Assembly (NCBI GenBank): GCA_963210315.1
Contig: OY723292.1
Location: 372,001 to 436,000 of the forward strand
Direction: 5' to 3'
Length of the DNA: 64,000 nt
Origin: Rhynchopus euleeides
Lineage: Eukaryota > Euglenozoa > Diplonemea > Diplonemida > Diplonemidae
Position numbers and translations under genes: made by a program. Each line of letters opens with the position of its first letter. Position 1 is the stretch's first letter. This document shows positions 42,317-52,000 of the stretch, one piece after another. The notes beneath the pieces are model-generated. The model saw nothing but the letters and a program-made list of their open reading frames with translations. It did not search any database and had not been told where the DNA came from.

Positions 42317-43803
42317 TCACGGGGAGACACACAGGCAGGGCGGGGACGGGCCGCTGAACACATTCGGCGGGCACGACGGAGGCGACACACCCATGGCGCT
42401 GTCCAGCTGGAACGCCACGACGTGCTGCGTCGCGTGCACCACCGCCTCCAGCTCAACGGGGTCGTTGCTGGTGACCGGGATGTGGTACGCACGCATCACG
42501 TACTGCCCGCTGGCGCTGCCGCCTGCCACAGAGAATGTCGGGGCGCATGTCACGTGGTCATAACCAGCAGCCACCATCTGTGCCTCGAAGTCGTTTGCTG
42601 CGTCAGCACACCGCTTGCATGCGTACACCGCCACGACAAACCCGCAGCTCCCCGACGCACACGACAGGCGCAGCTTCTCCCCCACGGCGACACGCGTCGA
42701 GTGCGCAGTCGACGACCCCTGCAGCGACGCAGGCACCCCAGACAGCGCCAGCCCGCCTGCGGGCAGCGACACCTCAGCCCCCGCAACAGGCACGCCTGCC
42801 ACGTCCTGCGTCCCGGACGCAGACACGAGCTGCACAGGCCCGGCAGTGGGTGCGGGGGACCAACGCAGCAGGGGGACGACATCTTCGGACTTCGCCGCGT
42901 CTCTGGCTGTCACGAAGTCGTTGTTCGGCAGGAAGGCGGCCAGCACAAAGTCCGCGGGTGTCGGGTAAAAACGGAGCCTCGCGCCGGACAGCATTGAGTA
43001 CATCTGAACACCCCGGTTAGCACCGGTCACCAGAAACTGGGAGGAGTCGGCAGAGATGGAAACCATGCTCGGCAGGTGGTCCTCCTCGAAAGTGTAGACA
43101 GTGGAGTAGTCCTTCATGCTGTAGACGGTGATGACACGCGAGTACGTTGTCGTCAGCAGAAACTCGCCATTCGGAGACACGGCGGCGGCGGTCAACCCAC
43201 CTGGGTGAACGAACTCCCGGAGGAGCGCCCCTGTGTGCACATCCCAGACCTGCACAGAGTTGCCCAGAAAGCACTCCCCGGAGACAAGCCTGTTGCCGTC
43301 AGGGGTGAAGAAGATGCCGGCCCCCTGCCAATGTTTCTGAAGACTTTCAGCTCCGCGCCTGTCTTGGCATCCCAGATGACGACGACACCCGAATGCGTCT
43401 GCCCAGCAAGGAGTGAATCATCCGGCGAAAAGACAAGCCCCATGACCGCATGTCTCGGACGGCCGGTCCAGAGCGTAGCCCCTGTGGCCCGGGAGAGGAC
43501 AATCATCCCGGTCTCCCCCACAGCCATGATGCTGTTGTCGGAAGAGAATGCAGCGCTAAAGCTAGGCGGGGTCACGGACAGTGCTGGCAGAGGCAAGATG
43601 TTGCCGGTCGCGATGTTGAAGACGGACAGTTCCTTCCCTAAGAAAACAGCCCATTGGCCATCAGGTGAAACGGCAAGGTTCTGGAAGAAGCCGGTGGATG
43701 TGTGTGGGTTTGCAATCTGAAAGACGCACCCCGGCCCCGCCCAGCTTGGGCACGGTGGCAGCGCACCGACGCACAGCGACAGAAGTGCCACCAGAGCTGC
43801 CAT
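42317..43803 (-). pseudogene. Secreted WD40-like protein, copy 1 (frameshifted)
   Basis: ATG at 43803 gives a signal peptide (MAALVALLSLCVGALPPCP). The N-terminal ~330 residues show beta-propeller repeats (LAVSPDGQWAVFLG, LVFSPDDSLLAGQ, VVVIWDAKTGAEL). After NIGRG the frame breaks at a run of five C (43321-43325, plus strand); adding one base restores GIFFTPDGNRLVSGE, which aligns with copy 2 (YSALHITPDYKIISGE). The rest (VQVWDVHTGALL onward) stays open to the stop at 42317. The last ~165 residues, a Cys-rich domain (CASGSCGFVVAVYACKRC), are almost identical to copy 2. Either a pseudogene or a sequencing error in a homopolymer; the intact frames on both sides favour a recent break or an error. 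Confidence 0.75.
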
Positions 43804-43837
43804 TTCTTCCCTCGATGTGTATCTTGTGTGTGTTGAT

Positions 43838-43850
43838 CTGTGGGGCGGTG
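43838..43850 (-). promoter_or_regulatory. Acceptor-like site shared with WD40 copy 2
   Basis: CCCCACAG on the minus strand ends at 43838, 34 nt before the ATG, followed by ATCAACACACAC. The paralog has CCGCACAG followed by ATCAACACACGC with the AG at 50788, the same distance from its ATG. Conservation of site and spacing across two diverged paralogs suggests a real splice acceptor. Confidence 0.45.
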
Positions 43851-45220
43851 GTGGAAAGTGGCTGGCGCAGCTCGGCACAAAAATTTCCCGACATGGGGTT
43901 CGGCAATACACCATCCCTGCATGCAACAAGGCTTTTCTTCGCCCAGAAGCGCACCGTATTCCGCTATGAAGGTTGCAACGGGCGCAAAGGACATCCTCGG
44001 AAAGGCAAAGGCACATTCTCACAACATTTGTCGACGCGGGTGGGAGGGGGGAGGAGGTGTGTGAGCCTGCCAACGCGCTGCCGAGTGACTCCCGGTATCG
44101 CCACTGGACTGCCTCCCAACGTCCCCTACTCTGTGCTTCGTGTGGGGCTGCGCCTTGTCCACAAATTCTTGGCAGCTGCCCCTGCCACCCCACCCCGCTC
44201 CTCCCCCCGCCTCCACCCTGTGCTATGCTGACAGCTGACCCTGCAGGGCACACACCCTGCAGAAGACACGCCTCTTCCTCCCACTGCGTTATAGCCTTTC
44301 TGACCTGCAGCTAACATAGCTTTGAACTGACTGGCAGGGGGGTCGGCCGACCCAGCCCGCCCCCATCCCACTCCACCCCTCCCCGACTCAACTATGATTT
44401 GTGCCTTCCATTTTTTTTGGTGTCGACAATCACAAGCACTGCGAGAACTAGGCTACTGCACAGACCCGTTCTGTCCCATTGGCGCCCCAATTTTTTTTGG
44501 TGTCGACAATCGCAATTCTTTTTTGTTTCACAACGATTTTGGACCCCGGGGGGGGGGGGGGGGGGTGGGCTGAGGAGGTGGGTGGGTTTAGGAATCCCTT
44601 CCCTATCTGTGGTACACAACGGCGCATTCTGCTGGGCACGCTGGCCCCCAACACATCACACATTATTTCCTTCCTTTGTCTGAAGTGACAAAGCCTTGGG
44701 GCAGGTGGGGGGGGCGGGGGGGATAGGGGGTGGGGGGGGGGGGGGTGCAAACCAAAACCAATCGATGCTAGATAAAAAAACGGGGGAAGTGGGGAAGCAG
44801 CCCACTCTAACAGCTGGGACAACGCACAGACTGGCAAAAAAAATCCCCCCCTCCTTTCTAACAAAGGTGGAATGATTCAGCCACCGCTTTACTTTGTTTT
44901 CTTCCAACTTCCCACCCCAGCCCCGAACACCCCCCCCCCCCACTCCCCGTTGAACAAAACCATCCCCACCCCATTTATTTTTTTTGCGCGGATTTCACTT
45001 TTCTTTGCTTGCATGGCGCAGCCCCTTTTCCCGAACTGCACCACAACCCGTTGCGCCGATTTCTGAGCGGATGCGTGCCTGCCATCCAGCCTGTGTGTGC
45101 CCACGCATGCAAACACAGTCGCCTCAGCGTGGGGGGGGCCCCGCCAGCCCGAGGAGTGACCATCACCCTGCGCAGCTTCTCTCTCAGGCCACGCATATGC
45201 ACACAAGGCACACCCTTCTC
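43851..45220. other. Intergenic between WD40 copy 1 and SmG
   Basis: Holds the 44418-44520 copies of the GGTGTCGACAATC repeat, G-runs at 44549-44566 and 44733-44745, and no convincing gene. Confidence 0.45.
44418..44520 (+). repeat. Dispersed repeat with GGTGTCGACAATC (partner 16196-16262)
   Basis: First unit 44418-44480 matches the 16.2-kb copy through CTGCACAGACCCGTTC. A partial second unit begins at 44499 with TTTGGTGTCGACAATCGCAA. Confidence 0.75.
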
Positions 45221-45439
45221 CTACCCCAGCAGCTCCATATTCACGATGGAGCTTCCCCGGATGACAACCATCCCGAGGTTGGCGCCCTGCCCGTCCTCGA
45301 CAGTGTTGTCCAACACGACGTTGCAGTAGTAGTCGAACCCGCGCAGCGTCCCCTTCACACTCCGGCTCCCGTTCAGCTTAATCGCCAGCTGCTTGTCGAG
45401 GTAGTTCTTCAGGTCCGGAAGCTGGGCACGGTTTGACAT
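45221..45439 (-). CDS. SNRPG: Small nuclear ribonucleoprotein G (SmG / LSm fold), 72 aa
   Basis: A complete Sm-fold protein of the usual SmG length. Sm1 motif: DKQLAIKLNGSRSVKGTLRGFD, with the G and D residues that bind the uridine of the Sm site (RGFDYYCNVVLDN). Sm2 motif: GMVVIRGSSIVNMELL. SmG is part of the seven-member ring loaded on U1, U2, U4 and U5 snRNAs. The start ATG at 45439 is the natural one, and there is no intron. It lies 720 bp downstream of another splicing gene (Cwc27) on the same strand. LSm7 is the nearest alternative, but the short N-terminus (MSNRAQLPDLKNYLDKQ) fits SmG. Confidence 0.9.
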   Translation of the reverse strand: MSNRAQLPDLKNYLDKQLAIKLNGSRSVKGTLRGFDYYCNVVLDNTVEDGQGANLGMVVIRGSSIVNMELLG

Positions 45440-46159
45440 TGTGTGTGACTCTGTCTTATTCTCTCAGGAACACCTCCACACTGACCCTCCCCTGAGCAAG
45501 CACAAACAGATGCACGCCCTTGTGTCGCCGCTGATGCTTTGCGGAGGTTTAGCGTGTGTTACTGCAGGGTGTGGTGGTGTGGTGGTGTGTATGCCAGTGA
45601 AACTGCCCTTTCGTGAGAAGGATATGATACGCGAAAAATGGAAACCGAAAGAGAAACAGGACCCTTTTTCCGCTGCCGAAATGCAGAAAAGTGAAAAAAA
45701 GTCGAACCCGCCTCCCGCACCAGATAACTTTGGCGAGCAGGTCGCGCGAGGGGGGTGACAGGAGAGTTCAAAAGACAAATGATGTTCTCAACAATGTTCA
45801 AAACAAGGAGGGGGGGTGAGGTGTGGGGTGCGGTGGGATGGGGCGGGATGTGGGATGGGGAAGACAGCGGCAGCCTCTGCGAGATGCCCCACCCCCTGCG
45901 GCAGAAGGGTAGCGGGCTCAGAACATGCCCCCGAGTGTCGACAGACACACCCCACCACCCCACCACCCCACCACACTGCTGGCGGGCTCAACAAGGTGCC
46001 CCGCCGTCAGGTGCTGGCAGAACACAGCCCTGCCTGCAGGTTCTAGAAGGAGGCCCTGTTGGGTGCGGGCTGCCCCCCGCTTGCCACCCCGTCACTCTCC
46101 AGCTTACCCCTCCTCAGCACGCCAAGCTAAGGCCTGGCTGTCTGGCATGGCTCTGCCCG
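45440..46159. other. Intergenic between SmG and Cwc27
   Basis: No gene seen. Contains a purine-rich stretch (45590-45760), a GTGTGGTGGTGT tract and a CACCCCAC tandem (45947-45972). Confidence 0.4.
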
Positions 46160-48067
46160 TCACTTCTTGCCTTCACGCGCGCTCGAGATGGCGTTCTCCT
46201 CTGCGCGCTGTCGCTTGGCAGCTGCAATTGACGACGTGTCAGGCACCGACCCCTGCAGCAGCGGGTCCTCCACACGGTACGCCTCATCGACCAGAGGCTT
46301 GTCTGCGAGCTCAGCGTCTGGGTTGACAAACTTCAGCTTGGTTCGGAACCAGTCCTTATTATCCTCATCCGTTGCGTACGACTCTGCCTTCATCGTCATC
46401 GGCTGTGGCAGGGGGTGTGGGTGGGTGTGAAACATGCATGCCGTATTGATCAGCACCCATTGGGGGCTTCATTATGGGGGATATAGGCAGTTCCTCGATT
46501 TCCTGGGCGCAAAGCAGGGCCAGCCAGCATACCATGTTCGCAGCCTTGACGTCATCCTCGTTGTTATGTCCAGCCTCCTGGCGGTCCGCCCGCTGCAGGG
46601 TGCGGCGCCAGCTCTCCATCTTGAGAATCGTCTCCTTCTCCCGATTCCGCCCGGTGCGGCGGCGGGTGAACTTCTGGTTCTGCGCATCCAGCCACCGCGC
46701 CCCTGCGGTTTTCGGCTTCCCGCTTGTGGGGTCGTCCGTCGCCTCACCCGCCTTCTGCTTCATTTTCAGAATCTCCTCACGCATGCGCTGCTGCTCGTCA
46801 CGCGCCTCGCGCTTCAACGCCTCGCTAGCGGCAAGCTCGGCATCGGATATCCGCACCGCAGGCTCCGCCATCTCGTCATACGCATCGTCACTCCCATGCC
46901 CCTCCTCCTCCTGGGCAGCCCCGCCATACTTTGCCCCATGCACCTTCGACTTCAGGCGCTCCGTCTTGTCATCCAGCTTGATGCCGTGTTTCCGCTCGAA
47001 CTCATCACGCTGCTTCTTCACCTCCCGCTTGTGCTGCTCGGTGCACGCGCTCTGCTTGGAGAGGTTCGAATCCTCATACAGGTCATGCGCGGACAGCACC
47101 CGGCTTCTGCGGACGTAGGTGCTGACCTCCCCGCGCTGTTCCGCCTCGTCCTCCTCATCGCCAAACGAGAGCATCCCTTTGTTCTTCACTGCGGTGCGTG
47201 ATTTCTTGGGCTTCTGCTCGGAGCTCCCGCCCTTCCCCTTCCGCTTGCGGCTGCGCCATTCATCGCCACCCTCCCCTTCCTCAGGGCGTGTGATGTCCTG
47301 CGCGACGATGTCCTCGAAAGGGTTGTCGTCCACCACAGTGCTGATAATGCTGACACGCTGCTGCGGGGCCTCCCCGTCGCACGGCAGGTCTCCGATGTTG
47401 GCGACAGGATAGATCGTCTCAGCGGTGACACGCCCAAAGATGGTGTACTGCGAGTCGGGGGTGGGCGGGGGTTTTGATTGTCGAGAGTGAATGGAAAAAA
47501 CAAGTCTCCCATCACCTTCTTGCAATGTTGATCCTTTTTTGTAGCCCACCACACACACTGCGAGCGGGGTGGGGCGGGGGTATTTTTTCATAACAGGGAG
47601 ACACTCCCTCGCAAGTGGGAATGATCTCTAGGTATCCTGCATCCTCCCCACTCCCCCCTCCCCCCGCCATTACAATCGCCGTCTTCCCTGCATCATACCT
47701 TGCCGTGGTAGGCGGGGATGGGCCCCAGGGTGACGAAGAACTGCGACCTGTTGTCCCCTGCCTCGCCCGCCATCGCGACCATGCCGCGCGAGGCGAACTT
47801 CAGCCTGTTGCTCGCCTCGACAGGGAAGGGCGCACCCCCAGGCAGGGTGGAGCGGCCACCGGTGCCCGTGCCTGTTGGGTCACCGGCTTGGACCAGCAGC
47901 CCCTTCACGACCCTGTGAAAGCGGCACCCGTCGTAGTATTGGTTGACGCAGTGCTGCACGAAGTTGCGGCAGGCCACTGGGGCCTCGTTTGGCCACAGCT
48001 CGACGCACACATCCCCGAGGCTGGTTCGCAGCGTGACGCGCCCGTTCCCCGGAGGGAGTGTCTGCAT
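46160..48067 (-). CDS. CWC27: Cwc27-type spliceosomal peptidyl-prolyl isomerase, 508 aa, 3 exons
   Basis: Exons 48067-47699, 47447-46533 and 46402-46160 join in phase 0; donors read GTATGA and GTATGC, acceptors CAG. The first ~165 residues are a cyclophilin domain (TLRTSLGDVCVELWPNEAP, YDGCRFHRVVKGLLVQAGD, GRSTLPGG, NRSQFFVTLG, then YTIFGRVT across the intron). An acidic and basic, partly coiled region follows (SRKRKGKGGSSEQKPKKSR, EALKREARDEQQRMREEI), and the C-terminus has KAESYATDEDNKDWFRTKLKF, which matches the conserved tail of CWC27. CWC27 works with CWC22 on the activated spliceosome. Length is close to the human protein (~470). Intron 1 carries a copy of a dispersed repeat (47477-47555). 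Confidence 0.92.
47477..47555 (-). repeat. Dispersed repeat, copy 2 of 3, inside a Cwc27 intron
   Basis: In the plus direction GTCGAGAGTGAATGGAAAA, then CTTGCAATGTTGATCCTTTT and TTGTAG match 58313-58425 and the complement of 23505-23620. Because it sits in an intron, it is likely an inserted element rather than a functional part of the gene. Confidence 0.75.
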
Positions 48068-49262
48068 CGTTTGCAGGGTGTGTGCGGGCAGCGCCCACGC
48101 CTAGGTCCGGTGAAGGTGTTGGAGGCGGGCCGGGCAATATATAGTTTGACACACAGCGTGGCACAGAGTAGAAATCCCTCAACACTTGGGAAGTGCTGCT
48201 TGAGGGGGTGGGGGGGGGGGGGGGTGGGGGGGTGGGGTGTGGCATCGCCTATTCGTCATAACCCTTTTGACACGCACGCAGTCTCGGATTCTGTATTGTC
48301 GTCTCCTTTCGGACGTGGGCATTCTTCTGCGAACCGGGAATCATGGCAGGGGCAATAAGATGTACAATAAACAAAACCCGAGCTGCAGGTGTGAAGGAAA
48401 AACGCGACACCGCCACCACCACCACCACCCATTGTTTTTTGAGGAGGCGCGGGTACATGTCGCTCCGACAAACTGCTGCAAGTCACCTGGTCCAGCTGAA
48501 GGACGCATGAAGTGATATGGCCTCAAAGACGCGGTGGATTGGCTGCGACAACGGCACTCTCTCACCAGACGTCTGTCAAAAGGGTAGTAAGCGGGGGTGG
48601 GGTGGGGGGTGATGGGACGGAGAAATCCGGACCAGCGAGCTAATGCTGGCCCTTCAGAGGCAGTGGCAATATCATCGAAATGGGTGCAACAGAGCGGTAT
48701 GAAAAGGGATCGCGACGAGATCGCAAAGCTCCCTTACAACTGGTTTGCGGCACAGGGCCTGCAGGTTTGAAGTGGAGGTGGGCGGTGTTGGATTGATGGG
48801 TGTTGTGCCAGATTGGGGCACTGCAAACGGCATCTGAGCATGTATCGATCTTGTTTGTGTGCAACCTGCGCCTGGCGCGAGCAAGGCTGGAGACTGCAGT
48901 GTGCATTAGCAAGAGAATGCGCCCATCGCAAACCCCGTTTTCCCCGATGCTCCATGAGCACGGCACGTGGATGGGCCATGCAAAACAGGCACCAAAGAAG
49001 GGGGTTGGGGGGGGGCGGGAAAGCGTTCGATTTCATAATTAGCACAGAACAAAAGGAGGGGGTGGGGTGGGTGGGACACCGCACCCGCCATAAGTGAGAT
49101 GGAAAAAAAACAACAACAAAGGGAAGGAGGGGGGGATGGACGAGTCAAATTCTGATGAGGCGGCGGCAGGTGTGGGGGGAGGGGGGTGGGCAGTAAAGAA
49201 CAGTTGGTGGGAAGGGAGGGTGCCACCGCTGGGAGGGGGTAGTGCCTCGCACAGCAGACGCC
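48068..49262. other. Intergenic between Cwc27 and WD40 copy 2
   Basis: G-rich tract 48203-48238 (plus strand), a (CAC)n stretch at 48408-48430, another G-rich patch at 49120-49190, and no convincing gene. TATATAG-like sequence at 48137-48145 is the only AT-rich spot near the Cwc27 start. Confidence 0.45.
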
Positions 49263-50753
49263 TCACTGGACACACAGGCAGGGCGGGGACGGGCCGCTGA
49301 AATGCTTCGGCGGGCACGACGGAGGCGACACACCCATGGCACTGTGCAGTGGGAATGCCACGACGTGCTGCGTCGCGTGCACCACCGCCTCCAGCTCAAC
49401 GGGGTCGTTGCTGGTGACCGGGATGTGGTACGCACGCATCACGTACTGCCCGCTGGCGCTGCCGCCTGCCACAGAGAACATGGGGGCGCACGTCAACGGG
49501 GTGAAGCCAACGGCGATCATCTGTGCCTCGAAGTCGTTTGCTGCGTTCGCACACCGCTTGCATGCGTACACCGCCACGACAAACCCGCAGCTCCCCGACG
49601 CACACGACAGGCGCAGCTTCTCCCCCACGGCGACACGCATCGAGTGCGCAGTCGACGACCCCTGCAGCGACGCAGGCACCCCAGACAGTGCCAGCCCGCC
49701 TGCGGGCAGCGGCACCTCAGCCCCCGCAACAGGCACGCCTGCCACATCCTGCGTCCCGGACGCAGACACGAGCTGCACGGACCCCACCGCGGGCGGGATG
49801 GGTGTCTGGTCGGGGTTCCACAGCAGCAGTGGGGAGCTGCTCGGGCCGTCGTGCGGCACTGTCAGGAAGCGGTTGCTGGCGTGCAGGAAGGTGGCTGCCC
49901 CTGTGCGCGGTGAGCTCGCCGGGTAGGAGCTGTGCTTGGTGCCGGACGCCGCTGAGTAGAGGTCGAATGTCGCCCCCTCCCCGACCACCAGCAGGTAGGC
50001 AAAGTCAGGCGAGAAGGACACGCGGAGTGGGGGCGAGGTGGGGCTGAAGGTGTACACCGTGGAATAGTCGCTCAGCCTGTAGACGGTGATGGTGTTCGAC
50101 TCTGCCACAGCCAGGAACTGCCCATCCGCAGACAGAGCTGTCGCGGTGACTTCGCTTGTGTGTGTCAGCACCTCCTTCACGCGCACCCCACCAGCCACAG
50201 CCCACACGTAAACATTTGCCCCTGCATGAGCTTCCCCGCTAATAATCTTGTAGTCAGGGGTGATGTGCAAAGCACTGTACCCACGCCCAGCGTCCTGCAG
50301 AACACCCTCCGAGGCGCCTGTTCGGGAACCGTACATCTTGACCACATCACCCTGCTGCGCCGCAACCCAGTTCCCGTCCGGGGAGAAGGCAACTGCCGTG
50401 ACATCACCCAGCAGCCTGAGGGACCACAGCTCCTGCCCGGTGCTCACGCTGACGACGCTCACACCGGAGTACGCTGCGACTGCGATGTACGCGCCATCGG
50501 GAGAGAAGGCGGCATCGTAGACTTCAGCGGTAGAGGAGGATACAGTGAGAGCATCGCCTGTCACCAGGTTGTGCATACGCAGCCCGCTTTCCAGCCCACC
50601 GACAGCAACCAATGTGTCGTCAGGCGAAGCCACAACAACCATCGCACGGTTGAAGCCGGATGCGATCTGCGAGATGCACGCTGGGCCCTGCGCAGCGGGG
50701 CACGGTTGGATCGCACCGACACAGAGCGACAGAAGTGCCGCCACAGATGCCAT
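49263..50753 (-). CDS. Secreted WD40-like protein, copy 2, 496 aa
   Basis: ATG at 50753; signal peptide MASVAALLSLCVGAIQP. The N-terminal ~330 residues form about seven propeller blades (VVVASPDDTLVAVGG, AAFSPDGAYIAVAAYSGVSV, VAFSPDGNWVAAQQGDVVKM, ALSADGQFLAVAESNTITV). The C-terminal ~165 residues, from VQLVSASGTQDVAGVP to the end, form a Cys-rich domain (LSCASGSCGFVVAVYACKRC, PPSCPPKHFSGPSPPCLC) nearly identical to copy 1 at 42317-43803, while the propeller parts differ greatly. Intronless and frame-intact. I know no named family for the C-terminal domain; an extracellular or endomembrane binding protein is the safest reading. Confidence 0.8.
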   Translation of the reverse strand: MASVAALLSLCVGAIQPCPAAQGPACISQIASGFNRAMVVVASPDDTLVAVGGLESGLRMHNLVTGDALTVSSSTAEVYDAAFSPDGAYIAVAAYSGVSVVSVSTGQELWSLRLLGDVTAVAFSPDGNWVAAQQGDVVKMYGSRTGASEGVLQDAGRGYSALHITPDYKIISGEAHAGANVYVWAVAGGVRVKEVLTHTSEVTATALSADGQFLAVAESNTITVYRLSDYSTVYTFSPTSPPLRVSFSPDFAYLLVVGEGATFDLYSAASGTKHSSYPASSPRTGAATFLHASNRFLTVPHDGPSSSPLLLWNPDQTPIPPAVGSVQLVSASGTQDVAGVPVAGAEVPLPAGGLALSGVPASLQGSSTAHSMRVAVGEKLRLSCASGSCGFVVAVYACKRCANAANDFEAQMIAVGFTPLTCAPMFSVAGGSASGQYVMRAYHIPVTSNDPVELEAVVHATQHVVAFPLHSAMGVSPPSCPPKHFSGPSPPCLCVQ

Positions 50754-50787
50754 TGTGACGAGTTGTGTGGCTTTTGCGTGTGTTGAT

Positions 50788-50800
50788 CTGTGCGGTGTTG
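50788..50800 (-). promoter_or_regulatory. Acceptor-like site shared with WD40 copy 1
   Basis: CCGCACAG then ATCAACACACGC, with the AG at 50789-50788, 34 nt before the ATG: the same spacing as in the paralog (43838). See that entry. Confidence 0.45.
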
Positions 50801-51171
50801 GTGGTGGAAGGGGGCACAACAAGCCAGCCAGGCTGCACACAGCTTTCTGAGAACATGCATCGTACACCTCAAGTGCGGCAGCGCTTCCTACGGACCTGCC
50901 ACCCCCTACTCTCTTTCCCTGGCGACCGGCCTGCCCAGACGCCCTTCCCCTCCCCCATCCCCACCAACTCACAGGAAGGCACCACCCGACCAAGCGAGGC
51001 ACCGCGGAAGCAGTGCGCCGCAGGCGGGGGCTGCACACCCACAGTGGGCACAGAGACAGAGACGCTGCACAGGCCCGCCATCGGCATTGCCGACCCAACC
51101 CTCCGCGGCGGGCTGCCGTGCCTTGTTGCAATAGCACCGTCCCTCCCAGTAGCATGTGGCGGTGCTGCGTC

Positions 51172-51573
51172 TCAGATATCGGGTCCATCGTTGTCGTCGT
51201 CGCTGGAGTCGGGAAACAGCAGCTCGCGCGTATCCAATAGAGGCAGCGGTGCAGGCGCAACGGGCAGGGCTGTGTGCGGCGACACTGCCACAAGGCGCGT
51301 GTGCTCGCCTCGCCGCGCCATGCGGGGAGGCGGTGCAGGCTGCTGCTGCTGCTGCTGCACAGTGCCCGCAGGCCGGGCCGCGCAACGCTGCCGCAGGACC
51401 TCTGCCTGGCGCGCCTCTTCCCGGGCATGCTGGTCGCGCTGCTGCTGCGCACGGCTGTCCAGCTTGAGGCACTGCTCCACCAGCGCCTCCTCAAGGCGTT
51501 CGATCTCCGCCTCCTGCGCACGCCGCATCTCATCAAGGGTGTCCTCACTCACATACCCGTCACACACCGCCAT
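51172..51573 (-). CDS. Acidic-tailed coiled-coil protein, 133 aa
   Basis: ATG at 51573 to TGA at 51172. The first half is a predicted coiled coil (DEMRRAQEAEIERLEEALVE, QQRDQHAREEARQAEVLRQR), followed by a Gln/Pro-rich linker (QQQQQQPAPPP) and a tail of the form LLDTRELLFPDSSDDDNDGP. The tail resembles a short acidic peptide-binding or sorting motif but I recognise no family. The frame happens to be open into the gene upstream, but that gene ends at 52001 by its own splice pattern, so I treat this as a separate gene. CTCAG lies 6 nt before its ATG. Confidence 0.6.
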   Translation of the reverse strand: MAVCDGYVSEDTLDEMRRAQEAEIERLEEALVEQCLKLDSRAQQQRDQHAREEARQAEVLRQRCAARPAGTVQQQQQQPAPPPRMARRGEHTRLVAVSPHTALPVAPAPLPLLDTRELLFPDSSDDDNDGPDI

Positions 51574-52000
51574 GTGTCCTGAGGCCACGTGGTGGTGTTC
51601 GTGTTGGTGTGTGGTGGTGGCACCCCACCCGACCTGCAACAGGCTGCGAGCACCAAGGGGGCTCTGTCGCTGCAGGGGCGAGGTGATGTTCCGCCATGGT
51701 GTGTCGTGTGCCTGGAGGGCCAGCGCGACCATGCGGGGGGAGTGGGAGGCAAGCGGGGGCACTGCGGAAGCAGTGCGATGCAGGCGGAGTGGGGATGCAT
51801 GCCCGCAGTGGGGCACGCGCTCTGTGCGCCTGGAAAGCAAGGCACCGCCACACATCTGCGGAAGCAGCGTGCGGTGATGTGCACGGCGAAGCGTCGTGCG
51901 CCGCTGTGCCTGGGTGCGGCGAGAGCAGCTTGCCCGGGGGGCATTGGCGTGTCGGTGGGTGCGGTATCTTGCCGTCCCTTCCGATGGGTTCCGAAGCAGG

